From: Victivallis sp. Marseille-Q1083
Lineage (GTDB): Bacteria > Verrucomicrobiota > Lentisphaeria > Victivallales > Victivallaceae
Direction: 5' to 3'
Assembly (NCBI RefSeq): GCF_903645315.1
Contig: NZ_CAHJXL010000001.1
Coordinates: 3,174,083-3,238,082, forward strand
DNA length: 64,000 nucleotides
Made by a program: the position numbers and the translations under genes. Shown here piece by piece: positions 7,734 through 16,859 of the stretch. Each line of letters starts with the position of its first letter. The stretch's first letter is position 1. The notes beneath the pieces were generated by a model that saw nothing but the letters and a program-made list of their open reading frames with translations, made no database searches and had not been told where the DNA came from.

Positions 7734-9629
7734 TCAATTTTTTAAACCGGCCACCATCAAGTCGGCAATCCGTTTGGCGAAAAGGCCCGGATCGGCAATC
7801 TGGCTGCCTTCGGTCAGCAGCGCCTGATCGTACAATAGCCCGGCGTATTCCTTCAATTGAGCCGATTGCGGGTCCTGATCGTACAGTTTCTGCATCGCTT
7901 CCACCAACGGATGTTTCGGATTCAACTCCAGAATACGTTTGCCGGCCGGAATTTCCTGATTCATCGCTTTGAAGAATCGTTCCATATGGGCGCTCAAACC
8001 CTGTTCATCCGCAACCAGACAACAGGCGCTTTCCGTCAGCCGGCCGCTGAAACGCACCTCCTTGACGTTGTTTTCCAACTCTTTCGCCAGGTATTCCACC
8101 AAGCTCTTGTGCGTCTCGGCGGCAGCCTCGACCATATTTTCCAATTCTTTTTTGCTGTCGGCGTCCAGCTCCAGTTCACCTTTGGCGACCGATTTGAAGT
8201 GCTTTTTGTCGTATTGGAACATCGACTGCATGACCCATTCGTCGATCGGATCGGTCATCAACAGCACATCGTAGCCTTTGCTGCGATAGATTTCCAGCGC
8301 CGGCGAGGCGAGGGCGGTCGTCCGGTTTTCAGCCGTGATGTAATAAATATCCTGCTGGCTGCTCGGCATCGCCGCGACGTATTCCCGCAGGGAAATCAGC
8401 TTGCCGGCTTCGCTGTTCATCGATTCGTACATCGCCAGTTCTTTGATTTTGTCCTGGTTTTGGAAATCGGTGTGGATGCCTTCTTTCAGGATCTTTCCGC
8501 ATTCCTGATAGAACAGCAGATATTTTTCCGGCTCCTTTTCCTGCAGTTTTTTCAACTCGCTCAGCACCTTGGCGACGATTGCCTTCTGAATTTTCATGAT
8601 CTGCGGATTTTCCTGCAGAATTTCGCGGGAAACATTCAGCGGCAGATCGCTGGAATCAACCACGCCCTTGATAAAACGCAAATAATCCGGCACCAGGTCC
8701 TTGCATTCATCGGTGATGAAGACGCGCCGAACATACAATTGCAAGCCTTTTTTCTGCAGATCGGGCATGAACAAGTTGAACGGCAGTTTTTCCGGGATAT
8801 ACAGCAGCGCTTTGAATTCACTGGTCCCTTCCGCCGCGATATGGAGCGGCTTCAGCAGTTTGCCGCCATGCGACAGATGGGCATAGAAGCTCTGGTGTTC
8901 TTCGTCGGTAATTTCGGAGGCGTTGCGCAGCCAGATTGCTTTCTGCGAATTGAGGATTTTTTCTTCGATCGTTTCGGTGTTGTCGTCATTTTTCTTGACG
9001 GTCGGCAAGATGATCGGGTATTCGATAAAATCCGAGTAGCGGTGGACGATTTCCGTCACCTTCCACGGTTCCAGATACAATTCCGCGTCCGTTTTCAAAT
9101 GCAGGATGATCGTCGTCCCCTGATCATCGCGGGTCGCTTCTTCGAGCGTATAATTTTCCTGCCCCTTGGAGGTCCAGCAGACCGCCGGCTCGTTGCTGCC
9201 GGCCCGTTTGGAAATCAATTCGACCTCTTCGGCAACCATGAAAGCCGAATAGAAGCCGACGCCGAATTGACCGATCAATTCCGGCATTTCATTCAGCGGC
9301 GTCTGGCTCTCCTCCAGTTGTTTCAGAAAGGCTTTGGTGCCGGATTTGGCGATAGTGCCGATGTTTTCGACGACTTCATCCGCTGTCATGCCGATTCCGT
9401 TGTCGCTGATGGTCAGCGTCTTGGCATCTTTGTTCTGTTCGATTTTGATTTGCCATTCGCGGTTCAGAGTGGAATCGGTCAACGCGGCGAAACGCGCCTT
9501 GTCGATGGCGTCGGCGGCGTTGGCAACCAGTTCCCGCAAAAAGATGTCTTTGTTGGAATAGAGCGAGTGGATCATCAAATCCAGCAGGTGTTGTACTTCC
9601 GTCTTGAATTTTCTGGTTTTTTCCGCCAT
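7734..9629 (-). CDS. htpG: Molecular chaperone HtpG (Hsp90)
   Basis: 631 residues, the usual bacterial length. The N-terminal GHKL ATPase domain has RELVANAADA (catalytic Glu33, Asn37), SDNGIGMT and GQFGVGFYSAF. The middle domain contains PLNVSREILQ, and the C-terminal dimer domain ends at 7734. It is a cytoplasmic ATP-dependent chaperone that refolds client proteins. Monocistronic, transcribed toward the tRNA gene. Upstream lies a leader of about 135 bases with two hairpins and a plausible promoter. Confidence 0.98.
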   Translation of the reverse strand: MAEKTRKFKTEVQHLLDLMIHSLYSNKDIFLRELVANAADAIDKARFAALTDSTLNREWQIKIEQNKDAKTLTISDNGIGMTADEVVENIGTIAKSGTKAFLKQLEESQTPLNEMPELIGQFGVGFYSAFMVAEEVELISKRAGSNEPAVCWTSKGQENYTLEEATRDDQGTTIILHLKTDAELYLEPWKVTEIVHRYSDFIEYPIILPTVKKNDDNTETIEEKILNSQKAIWLRNASEITDEEHQSFYAHLSHGGKLLKPLHIAAEGTSEFKALLYIPEKLPFNLFMPDLQKKGLQLYVRRVFITDECKDLVPDYLRFIKGVVDSSDLPLNVSREILQENPQIMKIQKAIVAKVLSELKKLQEKEPEKYLLFYQECGKILKEGIHTDFQNQDKIKELAMYESMNSEAGKLISLREYVAAMPSSQQDIYYITAENRTTALASPALEIYRSKGYDVLLMTDPIDEWVMQSMFQYDKKHFKSVAKGELELDADSKKELENMVEAAAETHKSLVEYLAKELENNVKEVRFSGRLTESACCLVADEQGLSAHMERFFKAMNQEIPAGKRILELNPKHPLVEAMQKLYDQDPQSAQLKEYAGLLYDQALLTEGSQIADPGLFAKRIADLMVAGLKN

Positions 9630-9772
9630 ATCCGTCTCCTTAAAAATATTTTTTTGAAAATAGTGGTGATTAAAATTACAGCCCGCAATTGGAGAACGAC
9701 CATTCCCCGTTGCGGGATTAAATTCTTAAAGACAGCAGTCGTGCTGTCGATGTTCCAGATTGAACCGGAATA

Positions 9773-9800
9773 AATATAGTCAGAATTGAGGATTTTTCAA
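9773..9800 (-). promoter_or_regulatory. Predicted htpG promoter and structured leader
   Basis: On the minus strand, TTGAAA (9795-9800) and TATATT (9773-9778) form a promoter with a 16-base spacer. The predicted leader then holds two hairpins. One has stem GACAGCA/TGCTGTC at 9731-9748. The other has stem CCCGCAA/TTGCGGG at 9682-9688 and 9710-9716. No CIRCE-type repeat was seen. Confidence 0.4.
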
Positions 9801-9879
9801 ATAATTATTGATTGACTGCTGGAAAAACGATCGTTGTCAATTTATAGTCAAATGGTGCGATCAATTGTGATGGAGGATC

Positions 9880-12132
9880 ATGAATATGTCGGAAAAAAGT
9901 TGTGACGGGACGGCCGCTGCGCTTCGTTCCGGTTCGACAGTGCCGTCGTCGACGTTTTTGAGGCCGTCGGAAATTGCTGCTGAGGGGGCGAGCCAGACTG
10001 GCGAGCACAACCCGCAGCAGGGCGGCAGTTCGGATGCGACGGGAGAGGCGGCGACGCCGGTTTCCGGGATCGGGGCGGTTTTGAAAGGACATCTTCATGA
10101 ACGGGAAGAATTGTGCCGTCGTCTGGAGGGCTTGCCGGCGGAAGCGGCGGCTGAATTGCCGGCGTTGCAGCGGGCCTGGGATGAAGCGCCGCCGGTGCCG
10201 TCGGAATATCTGGAAATTCTGGAACGCCGTTTTGCTGCCGCTGCAGTGGATTTCAAACGACGGGTGGACGAGCGTGAGGCTGCCGGCAAGCGCCGGGCGG
10301 AAGCGTTGACGCTGCTGCAGGGCAATCAGGTCCGGTTGGCCGAATGGGAAACGGCCGCGGAAATTTTGCCGCAGCGGAAAAACATTGAGGAAATATACCA
10401 GCAGAGCCGGGCGGTGGCGATCGACGATGGCGCCGTTTTGCTGCAGCCGCTTGAAGAGCTCTATCGGCGTTTACAGCAGCGCTGGGAAGCGGAACAACAG
10501 GCGGAAGCGGAGCTGTTTCATAACCTGCGGCAGTGTTGCGAGCGTCTGGAGGAATTGGCCAAAGGTGATCCGGAGAGCGGTAAAGAGGAGAAACAGCAGC
10601 TCGAAAAACGTTTTCAGCAGTTATTGCCGGCGGCGGAGCAGTGTGACCGGCCGGCCGCTTCGGCTTTGCAGCATCGCGTTCAGAAAGCGTTGAAGGTATT
10701 TTCCGCCAACTTGCATCAGCTTTACCAGGCGCGCGATCTGGAACGCTGGGAGCATTATACGCTGAAGTTGGATATTTGCCGTGAGTTGGAGCAGTTGGTC
10801 GATTGTCCCGACAAGGATTTGCCGCTGGCGGCCAAACGGCAGAAGGCGCTGCGGGAGCGCTGGCAGGAATTGGGGGCCGTGCCGCATGAAAAAGCGGATG
10901 AGCTGTGGGCCGGTTTCCGTGGTTTGAACTCCCGGCTGCAGGCGCGTCTGAATGAATATTTCGATCGGCTGGAAAAAGAGCGGAATGCTTCGGATGAGTT
11001 GAAAAAGAGCCTGGTGGAACAGGCGGAGCAGTTGGCGCATTCGACCAAATGGGAAAAGAGCGCCGAATTGCTGAAAGCATTGCAGCAGCAGTGGCGGATG
11101 GCCGGACCGGGGCACCGGGCGCTGGATCAGCAGTTGTATCAGAAATTCCGGACTGCCTGTGATACTTTTTTTACGGCCCGCAACGATTTTTATCAGGAAC
11201 GCAGAGCGGTTTATACCGCCGCCGCGGAACAGAAAGAGCAGTTCTGCCGCGAAGCGGAACAGTTGAGCCAGTTGCCGCCGCGGGAAGGGCGGCAGCGGGC
11301 CGATGAACTGCGTCGCCGCTGGCAGGAGACGCCGTCGGCCGGCCGGACGGATCAGGAGTTGTATTTGCGTTTCAAGGCGGCGCTGGACGCCTTCTTCAAC
11401 GGGCGCCGCTCGGCGATCCAGGACGGCATTGGCCGCAAGGAGCAGAATTTGAAATCGCTGGAAGAATTGTTGGCGCATCTGGAAAATCCGGCCGTGACCG
11501 ATGATCTTGCCGCCTTGCGCCGCCGCTGCCGCGAACTGGAACAGGAGTGGGAAACTGGCGGAGAGTTGCCGCATGCCGTTTATATTGAATTCGAGCAGCG
11601 CCGCCGCTGGTTGCTCGACAAAATACAGCAGAGTTTGCCGAAGTTTCGATTGCGGCAACTGCTGCAGGAAATGGTTGTCCGGGCGGCGCAGGAAGAGCAG
11701 TTGGCGCGTTGGCTGGCGACTGCTGGGCCGAAAGAGTGGCCGGCCGGCCTGGAGGCGCATGCCGATTGGCGGGCGACGCCGACCGGTCGATGGTTGCTGG
11801 CGCAGACGGAGGCCGTCGGAAAATATTCCGGCTGGGAAGAGTTTCAAAAACACAATCAGGCTGTCAAGGAATCCTGTTGCGGCAAGCTGGAACGAACAAC
11901 CGGTCCGGCGGAGAAAACGGCGGTGCGGATTGATCTGGATTTGGCCGCGGAATTGAAACGGGCGATGGAGAGTCACTTCGATGCTCCGCCGTCGGAGGAG
12001 ATACCGGCGGAAAATCTGGAGGATACCGTCCGGGAGTTTCTGGCCTGCGGACTTGGCGGCGTTGAAAATGATGCGCTCAACCGGCGTTTTCTGACTGCAT
12101 TGCGAAATGCAATCGATGGAACCGCACGGTGA
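9880..12132 (+). CDS. DUF349-repeat coiled-coil protein
   Basis: 750 residues, highly charged and rich in Gln, Glu, Arg and Leu. From about residue 260 it has several units of the DUF349 type, with the recurring pattern L-R-x-R-W-Q-x-x-G...D-x-x-L/Y-x-x-F-R/K...F-F, for example RERWQELGAV near 320, LQQQWRMAGP and LRRRWQETPS. No signal peptide and no catalytic motif. DUF349 proteins are cytoplasmic and their role is not settled. Start at ATG 9880, with GGAGGA seven bases before it. A short PqqD-like gene follows directly. Confidence 0.8.
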   Translation: MNMSEKSCDGTAAALRSGSTVPSSTFLRPSEIAAEGASQTGEHNPQQGGSSDATGEAATPVSGIGAVLKGHLHEREELCRRLEGLPAEAAAELPALQRAWDEAPPVPSEYLEILERRFAAAAVDFKRRVDEREAAGKRRAEALTLLQGNQVRLAEWETAAEILPQRKNIEEIYQQSRAVAIDDGAVLLQPLEELYRRLQQRWEAEQQAEAELFHNLRQCCERLEELAKGDPESGKEEKQQLEKRFQQLLPAAEQCDRPAASALQHRVQKALKVFSANLHQLYQARDLERWEHYTLKLDICRELEQLVDCPDKDLPLAAKRQKALRERWQELGAVPHEKADELWAGFRGLNSRLQARLNEYFDRLEKERNASDELKKSLVEQAEQLAHSTKWEKSAELLKALQQQWRMAGPGHRALDQQLYQKFRTACDTFFTARNDFYQERRAVYTAAAEQKEQFCREAEQLSQLPPREGRQRADELRRRWQETPSAGRTDQELYLRFKAALDAFFNGRRSAIQDGIGRKEQNLKSLEELLAHLENPAVTDDLAALRRRCRELEQEWETGGELPHAVYIEFEQRRRWLLDKIQQSLPKFRLRQLLQEMVVRAAQEEQLARWLATAGPKEWPAGLEAHADWRATPTGRWLLAQTEAVGKYSGWEEFQKHNQAVKESCCGKLERTTGPAEKTAVRIDLDLAAELKRAMESHFDAPPSEEIPAENLEDTVREFLACGLGGVENDALNRRFLTALRNAIDGTAR

Positions 12133-12173
12133 ATCGGCAATTGTTTGGTATAGATAGTAGAGAAAGGAAATGT

Positions 12174-12431
12174 ATGCGGATCAATCCGGATATCGTCATG
12201 CGGGAGGAGTTCGATCATTGGGGCGTGGTATTCAACCCGGACAACGGGGAAGTCTTTGCCTTGAATCCGACCAGCGTGCTGATTTGGCAGGGGCTGGCCG
12301 AGGGATTGGATAAGACGGCAATTCTGACAAGGATGCGGGAGCGGTGCGAGTCGGTGCCGGATACCGCGGCTGCGGACCTCGATGAATTTATCGCTGCTTT
12401 GGTCGACAAAGGATATTGTTCGCTCGATTGA
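12174..12431 (+). CDS. Orphan PqqD-family protein
   Basis: 85 residues from ATG 12174, which has AAAGGAAA upstream. Another start at 12129 would add fifteen residues and overlap the DUF349 stop, but is less convincing. The sequence, with VVFNPDNGEVFALNPTSVLIW and a helical C-terminus, fits the PqqD fold, which binds precursor peptides and delivers them to radical-SAM maturases. No radical-SAM enzyme or precursor peptide is adjacent; the nearest radical-SAM genes lie at 61.5 kb in an unrelated operon. Its partner is therefore unknown. Confidence 0.7.
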   Translation: MRINPDIVMREEFDHWGVVFNPDNGEVFALNPTSVLIWQGLAEGLDKTAILTRMRERCESVPDTAAADLDEFIAALVDKGYCSLD

Positions 12432-12566
12432 GGTCGCCGGGCTAGAGATATCGCAATGACTGCGGCAGGGACGTCGGCCGGAAGTTGTGTCGTAAACAAT
12501 ACAAGATAATCCTGTCGAAAATCTTGGCAGGCTCCAGCGCTCGAAAGCCGCCAGGCCGGGAATTGG

Positions 12567-12601
12567 AAAGTGGCCGACAAATCGATTGATCGGCCACTTT
12601 T
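12567..12601. terminator. Bidirectional terminator between pqqD-like gene and esterase
   Basis: Perfect 11-bp stem AAAGTGGCCGA (12567-12577) and TCGGCCACTTT (12590-12600) with a 12-base loop, flanked by short A and T runs on both sides. It serves the converging genes ending at 12431 and 12620. Confidence 0.8.
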
Positions 12602-12619
12602 CGCAATTCCGGGGGGCTT

Positions 12620-14731
12620 TTACCAGTTGTCCGTCCGGAACGGGAAGGCGGGCAGGCCGGCGGAATTGTACAGATTGGCCGCCGCCGGATTCTGGGCCCA
12701 GGCGTAACGCACCGCGACCGGCCGGGGGACCTGATCGGAGCGGACGATCAGCTTATTGCCGTCGATCTGGACTTCGGCCGGATGAAACACTCTGTCTTCA
12801 CCGGCGATCATCATCGTTTTCACCCGGTCGCCTTCGCGCAACCGGAGGCCGTCGGCGATTTCGTCGAAAGTCAGAATTGCTTCGCCGGCGGCAAATTCAA
12901 CCTTTTCCAACACCGGTCCGAGTGCGGCAATCTCCCGCCGGTAGGCCTGACGCAACGCGCAACCGGCCAGCCGTTCGCCGACTTCCCGCTTGCGGGCCGG
13001 ATGGATGTTGTCGGCTTCCCCGAGGTCGACGGCGGTGGCGATGAGATTGCCGGTTGCCTGGGCCGCCTGGAATTGTGCTTCCCGAATCCGGGCCCAGGTG
13101 GAATTGCCATCATAATCGCCGGCCGCTTCGAAGCCGGCCAGTTCCACCTGCAGGAACGGAATTTCGCCCTGCTGGAACTGGTAACGCCAATCGCGGATCA
13201 ACAACTCCATCAGCGCGGCGTATTCGCCATACCGCCAGGCGTTGGCTTCGCCCTGGTACCAGATGACGCCGCGCAGCGCATATGGAATCAGCGGTTCGAT
13301 CTTGTTCTGGAAAAGGATGCCCGGAACGTACATCGAAGCCGGCGCACCCGGCCCCGACAGTTCGGCCCGCCGTCCGACGTTCTGTTCCAGCCGGCAGAAC
13401 CATCGGCCGGCCAACGGCAGTTGGCGACCGGCGACTTCAACGGACATCTCCTCGGCCGGACCGGTCAGGCCGCCGGCGTAGAGATGTGATGCGTTGCGCA
13501 CCGCGATGACGTTTTCGCCCGCTTTGACCAAATCGCCGGGCACCTGGTAAACCCGTGGCAGATTCCAGCAGCTTTCATCGAATACTTCTCCGGTAGCACC
13601 GACTTTGACGCCGTTGAAATAGGTGATGTCGGTCTTGTCGATGGCGCCGAGCCGGAGCGTCAGCGGCTGGCCGGCTGCTTCCGGCGGCAATTCCAGTTCC
13701 CGGCGGAACCAGACGACGCCGTTGGTGTCGTACGAGGCGGCGATGTCGCTCCACAGGCCCGGCAGCATCGCCGTATCCCAACCGGAGGAATCGCGGCGCA
13801 TTTCCCGGTGCCAATTTTCCCGTTCACCCACATTGTCGGCCAGTTTCCGGCGGGTTTCCTCGATTTCTGCGGCCTTCTGTTCGGCCAGTTTTTTCAGCCG
13901 TTCGCCGCCCAGTTGCGGAATGTCCGACGGTTCGCCGTCGATCACCCGCGCGATGGCGCGGTGGTCGAACAACAGCCACTCTTCCGGATAGTTCCGGTCG
14001 TAATTGCGCCACCAATCCGGCGCGTTCATCTGGTTCAGCGATTCGGTTTCGAGCAGTTGCCGGTAATGCGGGTCGCTGGCCAGTCCGGCCCGGCTGACCC
14101 AGGCCTCGGCGGTGGTGCCGCCCCAACTGGAACTCAGAATTCCGACCGGAACCTGCAGCTCCTGCTGCAATTTCCGGGCGAAGAAGAACGCGACGGCGGA
14201 AAAATTACCGATTCGGCCGACGGCGGCCACTTCCCAGACGCCCGGCGCTTCCGACAGTTTGCCCGGCTGGGTGGTCAATTCGGTTTGAAAGAAACGGACC
14301 AGCGGAAAATTGGCCAGCGCCGGGTCTTCGAGGTCAATTCCGGGAATGCTGGCCATCGGATAGTAGAGGTTGGACTGGCCGCTGGCCAGCCAGACTTCGC
14401 CGAGATAGATATCCTTGCTGGTCAGCCGTTCGCCGGCGGCAGGATTGCTGACGACCAGTTCATAAGGGCCGCCGGCTGGCTGGGGCGGCAGGTAGGCGAT
14501 GAAGTAGCCGTCCGTGTTGGCGAGCGTTTCGGCCTGTTTGCCGTTGAGTTCGACGGTGATCCGGCTGCCCGGGGCGGAGTGGCCCCAGACCGGGACGACC
14601 GCCTCGCGCTGCAATACGGCATGGTCGCCGAAAAGCGGTGGCAGCCGGAGGCTGCCGGTTGGTTCCGCGGCAGCTAGAAAACCGGTGCAAGACAGGATGA
14701 AAAGGAAAAGGCTCTGTAGTAATTTTTTCAT
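12620..14731 (-). CDS. Sialate O-acetylesterase family protein
   Basis: 703 residues. A signal peptide ([22 protein letters not shown]) is followed by an N-terminal beta domain with [11 protein letters not shown]...VPVWG. The split SGNH-hydrolase core has LASGQSN (Ser120), [10 protein letters not shown] and the C-terminal DNIHPARK motif carrying the catalytic Asp and His. A beta-sandwich insert at about 310-430 ([13 protein letters not shown]) is typical of bacterial SASA proteins. Predicted to remove O-acetyl groups from sialic acids or plant polysaccharides outside the cytoplasm. The acetyltransferase gene 63 bases upstream is in the same direction. Confidence 0.9.
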   Translation of the reverse strand: MKKLLQSLFLFILSCTGFLAAAEPTGSLRLPPLFGDHAVLQREAVVPVWGHSAPGSRITVELNGKQAETLANTDGYFIAYLPPQPAGGPYELVVSNPAAGERLTSKDIYLGEVWLASGQSNLYYPMASIPGIDLEDPALANFPLVRFFQTELTTQPGKLSEAPGVWEVAAVGRIGNFSAVAFFFARKLQQELQVPVGILSSSWGGTTAEAWVSRAGLASDPHYRQLLETESLNQMNAPDWWRNYDRNYPEEWLLFDHRAIARVIDGEPSDIPQLGGERLKKLAEQKAAEIEETRRKLADNVGERENWHREMRRDSSGWDTAMLPGLWSDIAASYDTNGVVWFRRELELPPEAAGQPLTLRLGAIDKTDITYFNGVKVGATGEVFDESCWNLPRVYQVPGDLVKAGENVIAVRNASHLYAGGLTGPAEEMSVEVAGRQLPLAGRWFCRLEQNVGRRAELSGPGAPASMYVPGILFQNKIEPLIPYALRGVIWYQGEANAWRYGEYAALMELLIRDWRYQFQQGEIPFLQVELAGFEAAGDYDGNSTWARIREAQFQAAQATGNLIATAVDLGEADNIHPARKREVGERLAGCALRQAYRREIAALGPVLEKVEFAAGEAILTFDEIADGLRLREGDRVKTMMIAGEDRVFHPAEVQIDGNKLIVRSDQVPRPVAVRYAWAQNPAAANLYNSAGLPAFPFRTDNW

Positions 14732-14794
14732 AACGAATTGATTGTCCAGTGGTTGTATTGTGTGTAGTTCGATGCGTGCGGTTGCGGATTGCCG

Positions 14795-15346
14795 TCAGAT
14801 TTTTCTGATGACCCGGCAGGGATTGCCGACGGCGATCGAGTTGGAGGGAATGTCGCGGGTGACCACACTGCCGGACCCGATGATGACGTTGCTGCCGATG
14901 GTGACGCCGGGATTGACGATGGCACCGCCGCCGAGCCAGACATCGTCGCCGATGACGATCGGCGACGCATATTCGACCGGAACCGCCCGTTCCACCGGGT
15001 CGACCGGGTGATACGCGGTATAGAGCTGGACGCAGGGCGCCAGCAGCACGTTGCTGCCGATCGTGATGGTATTGACATCCAGAAATACGCAGTTGAAATT
15101 GGCGAAAAATCCGTCACCGATGAAGATATTGCAGCCGTAGTCACAGCGGAAATCTGACTCGATGCAACAGTCTTTGCCGCAGGCGCCGAGCAATTCCTGC
15201 AGGATTTTCTGTCGTTGTTTCGGAGATTCTTCATCGGTCTGGTTGAATAATCTGACCAGTTTGCGGGCGCGTCGGCGCAATGCCGCCAGTTCCGCGTCGG
15301 CCGGATCGTAACCCAGTCCGGCCAGTGCTTTTTCGCGTTCCGTCAT
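14795..15346 (-). CDS. Maltose/galactoside O-acetyltransferase-type (LbH) protein
   Basis: 183 residues. An N-terminal Mac domain (about 5-60, EREKALAGLGYDPAD...) is followed by left-handed beta-helix hexapeptide repeats such as ITIGSNVLLAPCVQLY and IVIGDDVWLGGGAIVNPGV. The catalytic His is in TAYHPVD. It transfers acetyl from acetyl-CoA to a sugar hydroxyl in the cytoplasm. Length and motifs match the Maa/LacA/NodL group. It precedes the O-acetylesterase, so the pair may adjust acetylation of the same class of sugars. Confidence 0.9.
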   Translation of the reverse strand: MTEREKALAGLGYDPADAELAALRRRARKLVRLFNQTDEESPKQRQKILQELLGACGKDCCIESDFRCDYGCNIFIGDGFFANFNCVFLDVNTITIGSNVLLAPCVQLYTAYHPVDPVERAVPVEYASPIVIGDDVWLGGGAIVNPGVTIGSNVIIGSGSVVTRDIPSNSIAVGNPCRVIRKI

Positions 15347-15581
15347 TGTTTTTTGTCCTTTGCGCTGATGGGACCACCTGATCGGCGGCCGTGGCTTCTG
15401 CTTCGATAAAAAAATCAGCTTTAATATAATTCCGCTTGCGAGGGATTCATCCGGGAAAAGAAGATTTCCGGAGAATTTGGCGGCTCATCTCGATTTTAAC
15501 GGCAGTTGTTCTTGATTTTTAGCTGCGCAGATGATACATTCCACACGCAAAAATTATCACCGGAGTGGACAAGAAAAAGGC

Positions 15582-16841
15582 ATGATAAGATTCTTTCGTT
15601 CGATGTTGTTGCCGCTGCTGTTGCTGGCCGCAGTTGTATTGGAGGCGGCGGATGGCAGGGTTACCGCCCAGGCGCTCAATCTGCGGGCCAAGCCGGATAC
15701 CAAAAGCCCGGTGGTCGGCCGGGCGGTCAAGGGCGAGGTGCTGACGGTCTACCGGGAGGTCAACGGCTGGTACGAGGTTTCCCTGCCGGCGACGGTGGAG
15801 GCGTGGATTTCCGCCGGGTTGGTCAAGAACAATAAAGTCGCCAGTAACGCCAATCTGCGTTCCGGCCCCGGTACTTCCCATGCGTCGCTCGGTGTTTTGG
15901 CCGCCGGTACGCCGTTGACGATTCTTTCCCGGCAGAACGGCTGGGCGAAAGTGCGGGTGCCCAATCCGGGTTCGCTGCGTGCTTACGCCTCCGCCAGATA
16001 TATCAATGCTTCCGGGACTGTTCCCGCTTCCGGCGGCGCTGCTGTCAGCCGTTCGGCCGCCGCCGCCAAGCCGCGCATCAACGGTCTGGCCGCCCGGAAC
16101 GGCATTGTCGTCTATCACGTCGGCAGCGGCCAGGTGCTCTATGAGCAGCATGCCGACCGGCCGGTGGCCATTGCGTCGCTGACCAAGATGATGACCCTGC
16201 TGGTGGCGCTGGATGAACTGGAGCGGCGGAGTGACGTGACGCTGGATACCAAAGTGCCGATCAGCAAGAGCGCGGCGGGCGTTGCGCCGACCAAGGCCGG
16301 ATTGGTGCCGGGCAAATCGATCACCGTCCGGGAGCTGCTCAGTTCGATGATTATCAAGAGCTGCAACGATTCGGCGGCGTTGACCGCTGAATTTTTCGGC
16401 GGGGGCAGCGCCGATTATTTTATTTACAAGATGAATCAGAAGGCCAGGGCTTTGGGGATGAAGTCGACCACCTTTTACAATCCGCACGGTTTGCCGGGCG
16501 CTTCGGCGGAATTGGACAACCGTTCGACGCCGAACGATCTGGTGAAACTGGCCAGGGCTTTCATGCAGCGCAAGCTGGCGCGGCAGTGGGTGAACACCAA
16601 ATCGGTCAAGATCACCAACGGCCTGGCGCAGCCGAAAGTGCTGAACGGTCACAACAACCTGCTGGGCAAAAACGGGGTTGACGGCATCAAAACCGGCTAT
16701 ACCAACCGCGCCGGCTTCTGTATCGCCACCCATGCGAACACCGCTTCCGGCGAATATATCATCATTGCGACCGGCTTCCCGAAAGCGGCGACCCGCGATT
16801 CGGTGGTGGCGCAACTGCTCAAATGGGCGAGAAACCGCTGA
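15582..16841 (+). CDS. SH3b-containing D-alanyl-D-alanine carboxypeptidase (S11)
   Basis: Start set at ATG 15582, directly before the signal peptide (MIRFFRSMLLPLLLLAAVV); an upstream ATG at 15531 has no ribosome site. Two bacterial SH3 domains lie at about 27-78 and 83-140 (ALNLRAKPDTKSPVV and ASNANLRSGPGTSHASL). The S11 peptidase domain carries SLTK (Ser199, Lys202), SCN (260-262) and KTG (370-372). It trims the terminal D-Ala of peptidoglycan stem peptides in the periplasm; the SH3b units probably tether it to the wall. The C-terminal amphipathic anchor seen in PBP5 was not found. Confidence 0.93.
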   Translation: MIRFFRSMLLPLLLLAAVVLEAADGRVTAQALNLRAKPDTKSPVVGRAVKGEVLTVYREVNGWYEVSLPATVEAWISAGLVKNNKVASNANLRSGPGTSHASLGVLAAGTPLTILSRQNGWAKVRVPNPGSLRAYASARYINASGTVPASGGAAVSRSAAAAKPRINGLAARNGIVVYHVGSGQVLYEQHADRPVAIASLTKMMTLLVALDELERRSDVTLDTKVPISKSAAGVAPTKAGLVPGKSITVRELLSSMIIKSCNDSAALTAEFFGGGSADYFIYKMNQKARALGMKSTTFYNPHGLPGASAELDNRSTPNDLVKLARAFMQRKLARQWVNTKSVKITNGLAQPKVLNGHNNLLGKNGVDGIKTGYTNRAGFCIATHANTASGEYIIIATGFPKAATRDSVVAQLLKWARNR

Positions 16842-16859
16842 GGATGCGAGCCGGGATGC

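Noticed and set aside
7857-9773. Long plus-strand open frame across htpG
   Set aside because: Antisense shadow of a certain htpG gene; composition unlike a protein.
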